Assembly: GCA_003554585.1 (NCBI GenBank)
Contig: PWGV01000024.1
Span: 1 to 64,000 of the forward strand
Origin: Halobacteroidaceae bacterium
GTDB lineage: Bacteria; Bacillota; Halanaerobiia; B1SED10-174
Direction of reading: 5' to 3'
Length of the DNA stretch: 64,000 nt
Below the pieces are notes generated by a model that saw only the letters and a list, made by a program, of their open reading frames with translations, did no database searches and had not been told where the DNA came from. Shown piece after piece: positions 26,904 to 34,994 of the stretch; the stretch's first letter is position 1; each line of letters begins with the position of its first letter. The translations under genes were made by a program, and so were the position numbers.

Positions 26904-26951
26904 ATTACTACAAGGTATTTTAGATAAAAAAAGGGGGTCAGCCCCCAAAAT

Positions 26952-27026
26952 TGGTGGAGATAGGCGGATTCGAACCGCCGACCTCCTGCTTGCGAAGCAG
27001 GCGCTCTCCCACTGAGCTATACCCCC
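26952..27026 (-). tRNA. tRNA-Ala (anticodon CGC)
   Basis: A complete cloverleaf on the minus strand: 7-bp acceptor stem GGGGGTA/TATCTCC, D arm GCTC...GAGC, anticodon stem CCTGC/GCAGG with loop TTCGCAA (anticodon CGC), T arm GGCGG TTCGAAT CCGCC and an encoded CCA end. The acceptor stem has a G3-U70 wobble, the classic alanine identity element. Ala-CGC reads GCG only, so it is a minor isoacceptor. Confidence 0.95.
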
Positions 27027-27127
27027 AAACCTCTTATTCGCTTTTAGTTTACCATCACTTGCGAAAGGGGTCAACCATCTCCTTCTTTTCACCTGACTGC
27101 GCAACCCCGTCTTTTTAAGGAGGCAAA

Positions 27128-27919
27128 ATGATGACAACCAGAATTATCGCTCACCGCGGTTTCTCTTCCCTTTTTCCGGAGAACACTATGCTCGCTTTCC
27201 GGGAAGCCCTGGCCAACGGGGCAACAGGATTGGAATGTGATGTCCAGTTAACCGCCGATGGAGAAATTATTATTTTTCACGACGAAGAAGTTTACCGAAT
27301 AACGGGGAACCGTGGTTTAGTAAAGGATTTCTCCTGGAATGAAATATCCCGAATGGATGCAGGTCGACATAAAGGAGAAAAATTCAGGGGAGAAGGAATC
27401 CCCCGCCTGCAGGATCTCCTGGAACTGATTAAAAATCGGGATATTATTTTAAACATTGAATTAAAAAATGGAATCATCCCATATCCCAACCTGGAAAAAA
27501 AGGCAATTGAAATGGTGGAAAAATTTAGCCTGGCCCATCAGGTTATCATCTCATCTTTTAACCATCCCAGCCTGCTGACAGTTAAAGAACACAATCCCAA
27601 TATAAAAACATCACTTTTATTTTTCGCCCGGATGTATAAACCCTGGAAATACACTTCCGAAGTAAAAGTGGACGGGATTCATCCCTTCTGGATGGGAGTT
27701 GATGGCGCACTGCTGAAAGGAGCTCAAAAAAACGGACTTTTCGTTAACCCTTTTACTGTTAACAATCTCGATGACATGTATAGCCTTTTAAAGGCTGGAG
27801 TAGATGGGATAATCACCGATTATCCCGACCGTTTAGCCCAGTTAATCCACGAAAAAATGCCCAAGCGAAAGGTAGAGCCACTTAGCGATAAAACCACTTA
27901 TTACAGATACGATAAATAA
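27128..27919 (+). CDS. Glycerophosphodiester phosphodiesterase
   Basis: A 263-residue GDPD-family protein. The catalytic motifs are IIAHRGFSSLFPENT (His and Glu-Asn), LECDVQLTADGEIIIFHDE and NIELKNG. It hydrolyses glycerophosphodiesters to glycerol-3-phosphate and an alcohol. No signal peptide, so cytoplasmic. ATG 27128 follows AAGGAGGCAAA. It is a single gene ending at a bidirectional terminator. Confidence 0.92.
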   Translation: MMTTRIIAHRGFSSLFPENTMLAFREALANGATGLECDVQLTADGEIIIFHDEEVYRITGNRGLVKDFSWNEISRMDAGRHKGEKFRGEGIPRLQDLLELIKNRDIILNIELKNGIIPYPNLEKKAIEMVEKFSLAHQVIISSFNHPSLLTVKEHNPNIKTSLLFFARMYKPWKYTSEVKVDGIHPFWMGVDGALLKGAQKNGLFVNPFTVNNLDDMYSLLKAGVDGIITDYPDRLAQLIHEKMPKRKVEPLSDKTTYYRYDK

Positions 27920-27957
27920 AGCATATTCTTTAATGTCAAATTTTTAAACAAGATATA

Positions 27958-27998
27958 TTTTTTGCCCGCCGAATATTTTCCGGCGGGCTCTGTTTTTA
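27958..27998. terminator. bidirectional terminator
   Basis: GCCCGCCG...CGGCGGGC stem flanked by T runs on both strands, between the convergent GDPD and amidohydrolase genes. Confidence 0.85.
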
Positions 27999-29420
27999 AA
28001 GATAACCTTTTTCCATCATTTTTACCATTTCATTGGCCGAGGAAAGGATATCCCCTGTAGCTCTTTCCGCAAGTTCAACCCCAGCCCTGTTGGCTTTCCT
28101 GCAGATTTCTTCTTCATCCATTCTTTTTAATTTCCCTTTTTCCACAACAATTTCACCATTTACCAGCACTGTTTCCACCTCGTTGCCCCGGGCTGAATAA
28201 ACAAGATTGGGAGCAATATTGCGAACCGGATTGGAAAGAACCGGAACCAGGGTGGGTTGGTTCAGATCGATTATTAATAAATCTGCCTTTTTCCCCGGTT
28301 CCAGGGAACCCAAAGTATTTTCAAGCCCAAGGACATTTGCAGCCTCAATTGTAGCCATGCGCAAAGCTTTCCAGGCCGGCATTACCCTGGGGTCAGCTTT
28401 TTTCACCTTGTTCAAAACACAGGCCATTTTCATTTCGTTAAACATATTGTTGCAATTATTTCCCGGGGCCTGATCACTTCCCAGGGCTGCCTGGCCTCCT
28501 GCTTCTAAAAATTCCAAAACCGGAGGAACCAGGCCATCAATTATCCCAATACTGCCCGGACAGTGAACCATTTTTGCACCTTTTTCCGCCAGGAGGCGGG
28601 TTTCTAAATCTGTTGCTTCGGTTAAATGAACTGCTATCAGGTCCTCGTCAATCAGCCCCTGCTTTTCCAGGAAGGGAATCGAGCGGACTCCGTAGCGTTT
28701 TTCCATTTGATCAATTTCCCTGTCTCCCTGGGCTACATGCATGTGAATTTTGTAACCGTACTTCCGACTCAAATCCTTGATTTCTCCCAGCAGTTTTTCC
28801 CCTAACATGTCCGGACCCTGGGGCCCAAAGAGAAAGGTTAATCGACCTTCACCCTTTGTTTCCCATTTTTCAATCAGTTCAAGGGCTTTTTCCAGGCGCT
28901 CTCTTCCCAGGGATTCATCAAGGGGATAAAGCTCTCCTATTTTTAATTTATCCATCCCCGGGGAAAGTTCATTTACAGTAGAAGCCAAACAGGCCCGGGC
29001 TCCAAGTTCAAGGTAGTTTTCTATTATATCATCCAGGGGATAGTCGTAATCCGCAAAGGTAGTGGTCCCGTTCTTCAATCCTTCGATTATATTTACCATC
29101 GATCCCAGACGAACATCCTGCGGTTGCATATGTTTTTTAAAAGGCGCTATGCCCTGCTGCATCCAGTTCTTCGTATCCTGGGCAGTGCCCCTCAAGAGGG
29201 CAATTCCTGTATGTATATGGGCATCAATAAATCCCGGCATAACTATTTTTTCCCGGCCTCCCAGGCGGGGAAGATCGGGATATTTTTTTGCTAATTCAGA
29301 CCTTGCTCCCACTTCTTTTAATTCCTGACCTTCCACCACAACCGCTCCATCCTCAATTATGCCAATCCCTGGCCCGGTCATGGTCAGCAAAAATTTACCC
29401 TCAATCAAATAAGAACTCAT
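27996..29420 (-). CDS. Amidohydrolase, MtaD/SsnA-like deaminase
   Basis: A 474-residue metal-dependent hydrolase of the TrzN/MtaD group. It has the N-terminal beta-sandwich (MSSYLIEGKFLLTM), the metal-site PGFIDAHIHTG (H-x-H), the later histidine in IHMHVAQGD, HCPGSIG and LGSDQAPGNN. The family deaminates methylthioadenosine, S-adenosylhomocysteine or related purines; the substrate here is not fixed. ATG 29418-29420 with GGGGAGGG upstream; the open frame beyond has no good start. Confidence 0.88.
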   Translation of the reverse strand: MSSYLIEGKFLLTMTGPGIGIIEDGAVVVEGQELKEVGARSELAKKYPDLPRLGGREKIVMPGFIDAHIHTGIALLRGTAQDTKNWMQQGIAPFKKHMQPQDVRLGSMVNIIEGLKNGTTTFADYDYPLDDIIENYLELGARACLASTVNELSPGMDKLKIGELYPLDESLGRERLEKALELIEKWETKGEGRLTFLFGPQGPDMLGEKLLGEIKDLSRKYGYKIHMHVAQGDREIDQMEKRYGVRSIPFLEKQGLIDEDLIAVHLTEATDLETRLLAEKGAKMVHCPGSIGIIDGLVPPVLEFLEAGGQAALGSDQAPGNNCNNMFNEMKMACVLNKVKKADPRVMPAWKALRMATIEAANVLGLENTLGSLEPGKKADLLIIDLNQPTLVPVLSNPVRNIAPNLVYSARGNEVETVLVNGEIVVEKGKLKRMDEEEICRKANRAGVELAERATGDILSSANEMVKMMEKGYL

Positions 29421-29494
29421 AATATTCCCTCCCCGAAATGTTTTTCTTTCACTTTTCCATTTAAATTTTTCCACTTCTTTTCCTGCCATGATTT

Positions 29495-29509
29495 TGATAA
29501 TAATTTGCA
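29495..29509 (+). promoter_or_regulatory. Fur/PerR-type box at the ferritin promoter
   Basis: TGATAAT-A-ATTTGCA matches the 7-1-7 Fur/PerR consensus TGATAAT-N-ATTATCA at 12 of 14 arm positions and overlaps the -35 element of the ferritin gene. The call rests on consensus match only. Confidence 0.45.
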
Positions 29510-29533
29510 TTAACAGCATTTAAGTGGTAAAAT
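29505..29533 (+). promoter_or_regulatory. ferritin promoter
   Basis: TTGCAT (29505-29510), 17 bp, TAAAAT (29528-29533), about 30 bp upstream of the ferritin ATG. Confidence 0.6.
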
Positions 29534-29565
29534 TTCATTACTTAAATATTTAAAGGAGGATGGAA

Positions 29566-30066
29566 ATGCCCAGTAAAAAATTGATTGAAAAACTAAATGA
29601 ACAAATCAAGCACGAATTCTTTTCCGCTCAATATTATCTCGCGATGGCCGCTTTTTGCAGTGAAAAAAGCCTTGATGGATTCGCTAACTTTTTTATTGCC
29701 CAGGCCGCAGAAGAACGTTTTCATGCCATGAAATTTTTTGACTTTCTTACCGAAATTGGCCAGACACCGGTAATAACCGGGTTTGAAGATCCCAAAAGAG
29801 ATTTTTCTTCTCTGGAGGAAGTTTTCCAGTTGAGCCTTGAACACGAAAAGCTTGTTACCCGTTTAATCAATGATATCCTGGAAATTGCCCAGGATGAGAA
29901 ACACCACCCAACAGTTTCTTTCCTGCAGTGGTTTGTTGATGAACAGGTGGAAGAAGAAGATACAGTGAATCAAATTCTGGATAAAATCAAAATGGTTGGA
30001 GAAAATTCTCCGGGGACCCTTTTCCTCGACGGAGAACTCGGCAAAAGGAAGTTCTCTGCAGAATAA
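29566..30066 (+). CDS. Ferritin (FtnA-type)
   Basis: A 166-residue ferritin. The ferroxidase ligands are visible as Glu in NEQIKHEFFSAQYYLAM, E-E-R-F-H in AQAAEERFHAMKFFDF and Glu/Gln in WFVDEQVEEEDTV. It oxidises and stores iron as a 24-mer. I start at ATG 29566, 6 nt after AAAGGAGG; the ATG at 29560 directly abuts that site. A Fur/PerR-like box overlaps the promoter, and a strong terminator follows. Confidence 0.95.
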   Translation: MPSKKLIEKLNEQIKHEFFSAQYYLAMAAFCSEKSLDGFANFFIAQAAEERFHAMKFFDFLTEIGQTPVITGFEDPKRDFSSLEEVFQLSLEHEKLVTRLINDILEIAQDEKHHPTVSFLQWFVDEQVEEEDTVNQILDKIKMVGENSPGTLFLDGELGKRKFSAE

Positions 30067-30068
30067 AA

Positions 30069-30108
30069 ACTACCCGCCCTGAATACATTCAGGGCGGGTT
30101 TATTTTTT
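30069..30108 (+). terminator. Rho-independent terminator of ferritin gene
   Basis: CCCGCCCTGAAT / ATTCAGGGCGGG perfect stem followed by TTTATTTTTT. Confidence 0.9.
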
Positions 30109-30128
30109 CTAATTTATTTCGGGAGAAA

Positions 30129-30545
30129 TTAATCGGGTTTTACCACGGGAAAACCTTCCCCTTCCCAGGCGATTATTCCTCCCAGGAGATTGTAAGCTTC
30201 CTTAAAACCAAGCTCTTCCATTATCCCCAAAGCCGTTGAACTCCTGTTCCCCGAACGGCAATAGACAAGGTAGATATTTCCGGTATCCAGCTGGGCAAGG
30301 CTCTTTCTGAAATCAGCTCCGTAAAAATCGAGATTAACTGCTCCCCCAAGATGTCCAGCTTCAAATTCTTCTGGAGTCCTTACATCAAGCAGGATAAAAT
30401 TTTCTTTTTCAGAATTTTTTTCCATCAGTTCCCAGGCCTCAGAAACCTCCAGATCCGCATTTTTAATTTCTTCCCCGGTATTCAAAATAAGAATTGCTGC
30501 AAATAGAAGTATCATCCCAATAGGTAAAATTATTCTTTTCTGCAA
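30129..30545 (-). CDS. Membrane-anchored rhodanese-like protein
   Basis: A 138-residue protein. An N-terminal hydrophobic helix (IILPIGMILLFAAILIL) anchors a single rhodanese domain facing outside. The active-site loop is YCRSGNRS with the catalytic Cys, preceded by LLDVRTPEEFEAGHLGGAVNLD. Probably a periplasmic-side sulfurtransferase or persulfide carrier. It starts at TTG 30543-30545 after GAGGGGG. Single gene. Confidence 0.88.
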   Translation of the reverse strand: MQKRIILPIGMILLFAAILILNTGEEIKNADLEVSEAWELMEKNSEKENFILLDVRTPEEFEAGHLGGAVNLDFYGADFRKSLAQLDTGNIYLVYCRSGNRSSTALGIMEELGFKEAYNLLGGIIAWEGEGFPVVKPD

Positions 30546-30688
30546 GGGTTATACCCCCTCTCTCTAAAACCCGGTATTGCGGTAGTTTTCCTGCTCTTTT
30601 ATTTTAATCTTTCCTTTCCTACCTGTCAACAGGGGAAGGAGCAAGAAAAACTTCCTCGAAGTAATTAAATTAAGATTATAAAGAAAGG

Positions 30689-31537
30689 ATGATCCCATTG
30701 CCCATGAATCGAGGCATGATCATGGCTTTAACTCCACTGGCTCTGGCTTCTATCTTTTTCTTTCGGCTTCCTGCTCTTTTGTTGTTATTAGTGAGTGTTG
30801 TGAGTGCAGTAATTGCCGAATATCTTTACTGCAAACTTACCGGGAAAAAAATCCCCTTAAAAGATTTAAGCGGGATAATTACCGGGCTTTTGCTGGGGCT
30901 ATCCCTTTCGCCTTCAACCCCTTTATACGCTGCTGCTGCAGGGAGTGTAGTGGGAATTGTTGTAGGTAAACAGCTTTTTGGTGGGTTCGGGCGTAATCTT
31001 TTAAACCCTGCCCTGACCGGAAGGCTTTTTATAGTATACGCTTTCCCCGGGGTATTTTCTCCCTGGAAAACTCCTTTTGATTTAACAACCGCGGCAACCC
31101 CCTTAGGAGGGGAACCCGCGGGCTATATAGCTCTCTTTCTGGGGAATATACCCGGCAGCATAGGAGAAACATCGGCTCTTTTGCTCCTGCTGGGCGGAGG
31201 CTACCTGATATATAAGAAATACGCCAACTGGCGAATTCCTGTCAGCATTTTAGCAACAGTTTTTATAATTTCTCTACTTGCAGGGGAGAACCCATTTTTC
31301 CACATTCTTTCGGGAAGCCTTCTTTTGGGTTCCCTTTTCATGGCTACGGATCCTGTCACTTCCCCCAAAAGTCAACCCGGGCGATTTGTTTTCGGGGTTG
31401 GAATCGGTTTTATTGTAATGGCCATGCGGCTCTGGGGTTGGCTTCCTGAAGGCACAACCTTCGCAATCCTGGGAATGAACCTGGTTGTTCCCGCGATTGA
31501 TAAATACCTGAAAAAAACCAAACCCAAAAAAACTTAA
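30689..31537 (+). CDS. RnfD/NqrB-family membrane protein (orphan)
   Basis: A 282-residue, eight- to ten-segment membrane protein with the RnfD motifs GGFGRNLLNPALTGR and TTAATPLGG, where Thr137 corresponds to the covalent FMN attachment Thr, plus the terminal FMATDPVTSPKS. RnfD is a subunit of the Rnf ferredoxin:NAD oxidoreductase ion pump. No rnfC, G, E, A or B is nearby. The N-terminus is shorter than usual. The ATG at 30689 abuts AAAGG, so the TTG at 30698 may be the real start. Confidence 0.85.
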   Translation: MIPLPMNRGMIMALTPLALASIFFFRLPALLLLLVSVVSAVIAEYLYCKLTGKKIPLKDLSGIITGLLLGLSLSPSTPLYAAAAGSVVGIVVGKQLFGGFGRNLLNPALTGRLFIVYAFPGVFSPWKTPFDLTTAATPLGGEPAGYIALFLGNIPGSIGETSALLLLLGGGYLIYKKYANWRIPVSILATVFIISLLAGENPFFHILSGSLLLGSLFMATDPVTSPKSQPGRFVFGVGIGFIVMAMRLWGWLPEGTTFAILGMNLVVPAIDKYLKKTKPKKT

Positions 31538-32403
31538 ATTCCACCTTTTCTCATTTTGTTCCGGTAATAAGACCTTAAAATTATGGCAGCTCCATTTAAG
31601 AGGATTACCAGCAACAAAAGGACCAGTGCGGTTCCATAAGCAAGAGGCCGGACTCTTGAGATGGCATGGTGCTGGGTAGCAAGAATATATAGGTGGTAGG
31701 GTAAAGCCATAAACTGGCTGTGAATAGAATTCGGTAAAAATGGAAGGAAAAAGGCGGCTCCCGTAAATAATATGGGGGCCGTTTCTCCTGCTGCCCGAGC
31801 TAAACCAAGGATAGCCCCTGTTAGCATTCCCGGAAAAGCCTGGGGCAGGACAATACTCCTGATCATTTGCCAGGGAGATGCCCCCAGGGCAAGAGCCCCC
31901 TGCCGGAAACTCGCGGGAACTGTTTTCAAGGCTTCTTCACTGGCAGTAACTGTTACCGGAAGAGTAAGAATTCCCATGGTTAAACCTGCAGTCAGGAGAG
32001 AAGGACGCAAACCCATGTATTGAATGAAAAAAGCAACCCCAAAAAGCCCGAAGACAATAGAAGGAACTCCAGCAAGGTTGCGGAGAGCCATCCTGATGAT
32101 TCGGGTTAAGAAATTTTCCCTGGAGTATTCATTGAGAAAAATTGCAGCACCAACTCCAAGAGGAACGGAAACCAGAGTAGTTATAATAGTGAGATAAACT
32201 GTCCCAATAATTGCAGGAAATATCCCACCAGCAGTCATTCCATCCCTGGGCCTATCGGTAAGGAATTGCCAGTTAATTGAACCCACACCTTTACTAACAA
32301 TGTCAAAAATAATATAGAAAACAATGGCTATTACCAAGAGCATGGACATTCGGAAGAGAAAAAAACCTAATTTTTCATGCAGCTTCCCGTTAGTCACCCT
32401 CAT
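31534..32403 (-). CDS. pstA: Phosphate ABC transporter permease PstA
   Basis: A 289-residue permease with PstA features: DRPRDGMTAGGIFPAIIGT, the EAA loop region ALGASPWQMIRSIVLPQAFPGMLTG and six hydrophobic segments. ATG 32403 overlaps the pstC stop by 4 bp. It pairs with PstC to import phosphate. It ends converging on rnfD with a 4-bp overlap; no pstB or phoU follows. Confidence 0.93.
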   Translation of the reverse strand: MRVTNGKLHEKLGFFLFRMSMLLVIAIVFYIIFDIVSKGVGSINWQFLTDRPRDGMTAGGIFPAIIGTVYLTIITTLVSVPLGVGAAIFLNEYSRENFLTRIIRMALRNLAGVPSIVFGLFGVAFFIQYMGLRPSLLTAGLTMGILTLPVTVTASEEALKTVPASFRQGALALGASPWQMIRSIVLPQAFPGMLTGAILGLARAAGETAPILFTGAAFFLPFLPNSIHSQFMALPYHLYILATQHHAISRVRPLAYGTALVLLLLVILLNGAAIILRSYYRNKMRKGGI

Positions 32404-33284
32404 TTTTCCACCCCCTGGAACCGGTTAAGGATAATATCAGAGGTCAGGTTAACCAGGAAGGTCATGATAAAAAGGACAAGTCCAACAGCAAAAAGAGCAT
32501 AGTAATGCGTAGTATTAAAGGGCACCTCGCCGAGTTCAATGGCAATAACAGCAGTCATGGTCATTCCAGGATCTAAAAAAGAAGTGGGAAGCGAGAGAAC
32601 ATTACCCATAACCATCAAAACTGTCATCGTTTCCCCGATAGCTCTCCCCATGCCCAGCATAAACGCAGCAGCAATTCCAGATTTTGCTGCAGGAAGGATT
32701 ACCCTCCATAAAGTCTGCCAGGAGGTCGCCCCCAGGGCCAGGGAAGCATCTTCAAAGTTCTTGGGCATTGCGGTAATTGCGTCCTCAGTTAAAGAAATAA
32801 TTGTGGGTAAGGCCATAATTGCCAGAAGAATACTGCCGTTCAGAATATTAAGACCGTTGGAAAGATTAAAAACCCGGGCAATTATGGGATTTAAAACCAC
32901 CAGTCCGAAAAAACCAATAACAACTGAGGGAATTCCCGCAAGAATTTCGACTAACGGTTTCAAAATTTCCCGTTCCCAGGAAAAAGCCATTTTACCTAAA
33001 TAAGCAGCACAGGCAACTCCAATGGGAAAAGCCAGGGCAAGGGCCCCCCCTGTAACCATTAAAGTGCTGACTAGCATTGGCCGGATCCCAAAAATTGGTC
33101 CAAAGTAAGAGGTTGGGTTCCACTGATTATCTGTTAGTAACTTCAAAGGCCCCACTTCTTTAAAAAAGGGCCAGCTATTCTGCCAGAGCAGGCCAAGTAT
33201 TGCCAGAAGAAAAATAATAACTGCCACTCCATTTCCAGCAAAATAAAGGCCAATAGCCCTTTCTTTTAATCTCCTGTAATTCAA
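32400..33284 (-). CDS. pstC: Phosphate ABC transporter permease PstC
   Basis: A 294-residue permease with a PstC-type beginning (MNYRRLKERAIGLYFAGNG), ALGATSWQTLWRVILPAAKSGI as the EAA loop and the GRAIGETMTVLMVMGN motif. I take TTG 33284 as the start because GGGAGG lies 8 nt upstream, whereas the GTG at 33293 overlaps that site. It lies between pstS and pstA. Confidence 0.92.
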   Translation of the reverse strand: MNYRRLKERAIGLYFAGNGVAVIIFLLAILGLLWQNSWPFFKEVGPLKLLTDNQWNPTSYFGPIFGIRPMLVSTLMVTGGALALAFPIGVACAAYLGKMAFSWEREILKPLVEILAGIPSVVIGFFGLVVLNPIIARVFNLSNGLNILNGSILLAIMALPTIISLTEDAITAMPKNFEDASLALGATSWQTLWRVILPAAKSGIAAAFMLGMGRAIGETMTVLMVMGNVLSLPTSFLDPGMTMTAVIAIELGEVPFNTTHYYALFAVGLVLFIMTFLVNLTSDIILNRFQGVEK

Positions 33285-33319
33285 ATTTCCCACCTCCCAA
33301 AAAAACCTTCAACTTCCCG

Positions 33320-33343
33320 GGCCCGCCCCCACTGGGGCAGGCC
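33320..33343 (-). other. intercistronic hairpin between pstS and pstC
   Basis: Minus-strand GGCCTGCCCC / GGGGCGGGCC stem (10 bp, one G-U) with a 4-nt loop, not followed by a T run. It mirrors the hairpin after oppA and probably sets a higher level of the binding protein relative to the permeases. Confidence 0.7.
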
Positions 33344-33370
33344 TTTACAAAGTTCTTTTAATTTTGGTTT

Positions 33371-34258
33371 CTAGAAATTAGCTTTGTTCTGTTCACGATA
33401 CTCATCGGTAATGGGGAAAAAACCTTCCTGGATTACAATATTCTGCCCTTTTTCGGTCATAATAAATTCCAGATAGCCTTTAACATGGCCTTCCGGTTTC
33501 CCATCGGTGTAATGATAGAGTGGGCGAACTATGGGATAGAGACCCTGCATAATGTTTTCCAGTTCAAGGGGAGTTGTCGCTGGAGAATTTTCATCTGTTG
33601 CTACTTTCAAAACAGTTAGACCAGGAACAACCTCGCCGCCATCAACCGCATAGCCAATTCCGATATAACCAATTCCGGCCTGGTCGGCAAGAACACCTTC
33701 AACTATTTGGGCATTTCCGTTCATCATCTTTTTCTGGGGAGAATAATCACCTTTTACAACATTGGCCCGGAAATATACAAAGGTTCCGGAGTTACTCTGC
33801 CGACCGTATAGAGAAATTTCCTGGTCGTTTCCACCAACATCTTTCCAGTTAGTTATCTCGCCCCGGAAGATAGCACCGATTTCATCTATAGTTAATTCTT
33901 GAACCGGATTAGAAGAGTTTACTATAACTGCCAGGCCATCCTGGGCAAAAACGAAGGGTACTGGTTCAATCCCATTGTTCCGGGCCTGTTCAATCTCTGA
34001 TGCAGACATCGCACGGGATGAATTTGCAATATCGATCTGTTTGTTAATTAAAGCTGCAATCCCTGTTCCTGAACCTCCGCCGGTTACAGCAAAATACCTT
34101 CCTGGATTTTCGTCCATAAAAACTTCAGTCAACCTTTGGACCAGATTAACCTCGGTATCCGATCCCCGGATCTGGACCATATCGGCAGTAGCCTGCAAAG
34201 AACCAACCATTAGAAAAGCCAGCACCAACATGGAAGCCAAAACAAATGATCTGCGCAA
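33371..34258 (-). CDS. pstS: Phosphate-binding protein PstS
   Basis: A 295-residue PBP-like protein with a signal peptide (SFVLASMLVLAFLMVGSL, ATAD cleavage region) and no lipobox. Phosphate-binding loops are visible: IRGSDTEVNLVQ, GGGSGTGIAAL and YGRQSNSGTFVYF. It starts at TTG 34256-34258 with AGGGGG upstream. It heads pstS-pstC-pstA. A PHO box lies about 75 bp upstream, consistent with PhoP control. Confidence 0.93.
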   Translation of the reverse strand: MRRSFVLASMLVLAFLMVGSLQATADMVQIRGSDTEVNLVQRLTEVFMDENPGRYFAVTGGGSGTGIAALINKQIDIANSSRAMSASEIEQARNNGIEPVPFVFAQDGLAVIVNSSNPVQELTIDEIGAIFRGEITNWKDVGGNDQEISLYGRQSNSGTFVYFRANVVKGDYSPQKKMMNGNAQIVEGVLADQAGIGYIGIGYAVDGGEVVPGLTVLKVATDENSPATTPLELENIMQGLYPIVRPLYHYTDGKPEGHVKGYLEFIMTEKGQNIVIQEGFFPITDEYREQNKANF

Positions 34259-34332
34259 ATTAAAAACCCCCTTAGTTTTTTTACTTTCTGGTTACAGTTT
34301 AACCGGAAGTTGTAAGGGGAGTTTTATGCCTA

Positions 34333-34349
34333 TGTTAAGTTTATGTTAA
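34333..34349 (-). promoter_or_regulatory. PHO box upstream of pstS
   Basis: Minus-strand TTAACA-TAAAC-TTAACA: two exact copies of the Bacillus PhoP half-site TTAACA with the canonical 11-bp period. A CATAAAACT stretch 5 nt downstream could serve as the -10. Activation by PhoP under phosphate limitation is inferred. Confidence 0.65.
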
Positions 34350-34370
34350 AGAAAAAATAAAGGAGAAAAA

Positions 34371-34535
34371 ACGGATACCCGGAAATAATAAAAATAATTT
34401 ACCGGTACAAACAATAAAAGGATCTACCGAAAGACAGTAGACCCTGAAGGGGTTTTTTAAATGGTATTCTGGGACCCTTAACTGTAAAAAAACCTAAAGC
34501 AATATTTAATTCAATGCCTGCTGGCAAAGGGTTCT
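34371..34535 (+). promoter_or_regulatory. leader region upstream of HPP gene, possible attenuator
   Basis: A non-coding stretch. CTAC...GTAG (34424-34440) forms a small hairpin, and ACCCT-GAA-GGGGT followed by TTTTTT (34441-34458) looks like a weak terminator about 80 bp before the HPP start. I recognise no known riboswitch class. Confidence 0.3.
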
Positions 34536-34994
34536 GTGTTTGTTCTTTTTTTACTTCTTGACCTCAATCAGCACTCAGCTATTCTCAGCACTCTCGGTGC
34601 TACAATATTTGTGGTATTTTCCCTGCCCCATTCTTTCTCTTCTCAGCCCCGCAGGATTCTGGGAGAATATTTCTGGGGAACAGTAATCGGAATCCTTGCC
34701 CATTACATAGTCCTGCTCCCCGGGACTTTTTCCTTTCCCGCAATCTTAATTGGCGCACTTGCAGCAGGAGTAACCCTTTTTTTCATGGCAGCAACCAATG
34801 CAGAGCATCCGCCTGCAGCAGGGCTTGCCGTTGGTTTGATTTTTAATCCCTGGGCGTTAGACCCCCTTTTTGTAATATGGGGAGCCATAATTTATCTTTC
34901 TATAATGCGATATGCGCTGGGGCACTGGTTGATTGATCTTACAGAAATCCCGAACCTTAAAAAGAAATTTTATAAGGAGAGAAAGAGTCCTTAG
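34536..34994 (+). CDS. HPP-family membrane protein
   Basis: A 152-residue integral membrane protein with the family motif AEHPPAAGLAVGL and a preceding LGATIFVVFSLPHS. Four transmembrane segments are expected. HPP proteins have been linked to nitrite transport in plant and cyanobacterial members; the role here is open. It starts at GTG 34536 with AAAGGG upstream. Its 3' end overlaps the convergent formamidase gene by 38 bp. Confidence 0.8.
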   Translation: MFVLFLLLDLNQHSAILSTLGATIFVVFSLPHSFSSQPRRILGEYFWGTVIGILAHYIVLLPGTFSFPAILIGALAAGVTLFFMAATNAEHPPAAGLAVGLIFNPWALDPLFVIWGAIIYLSIMRYALGHWLIDLTEIPNLKKKFYKERKSP

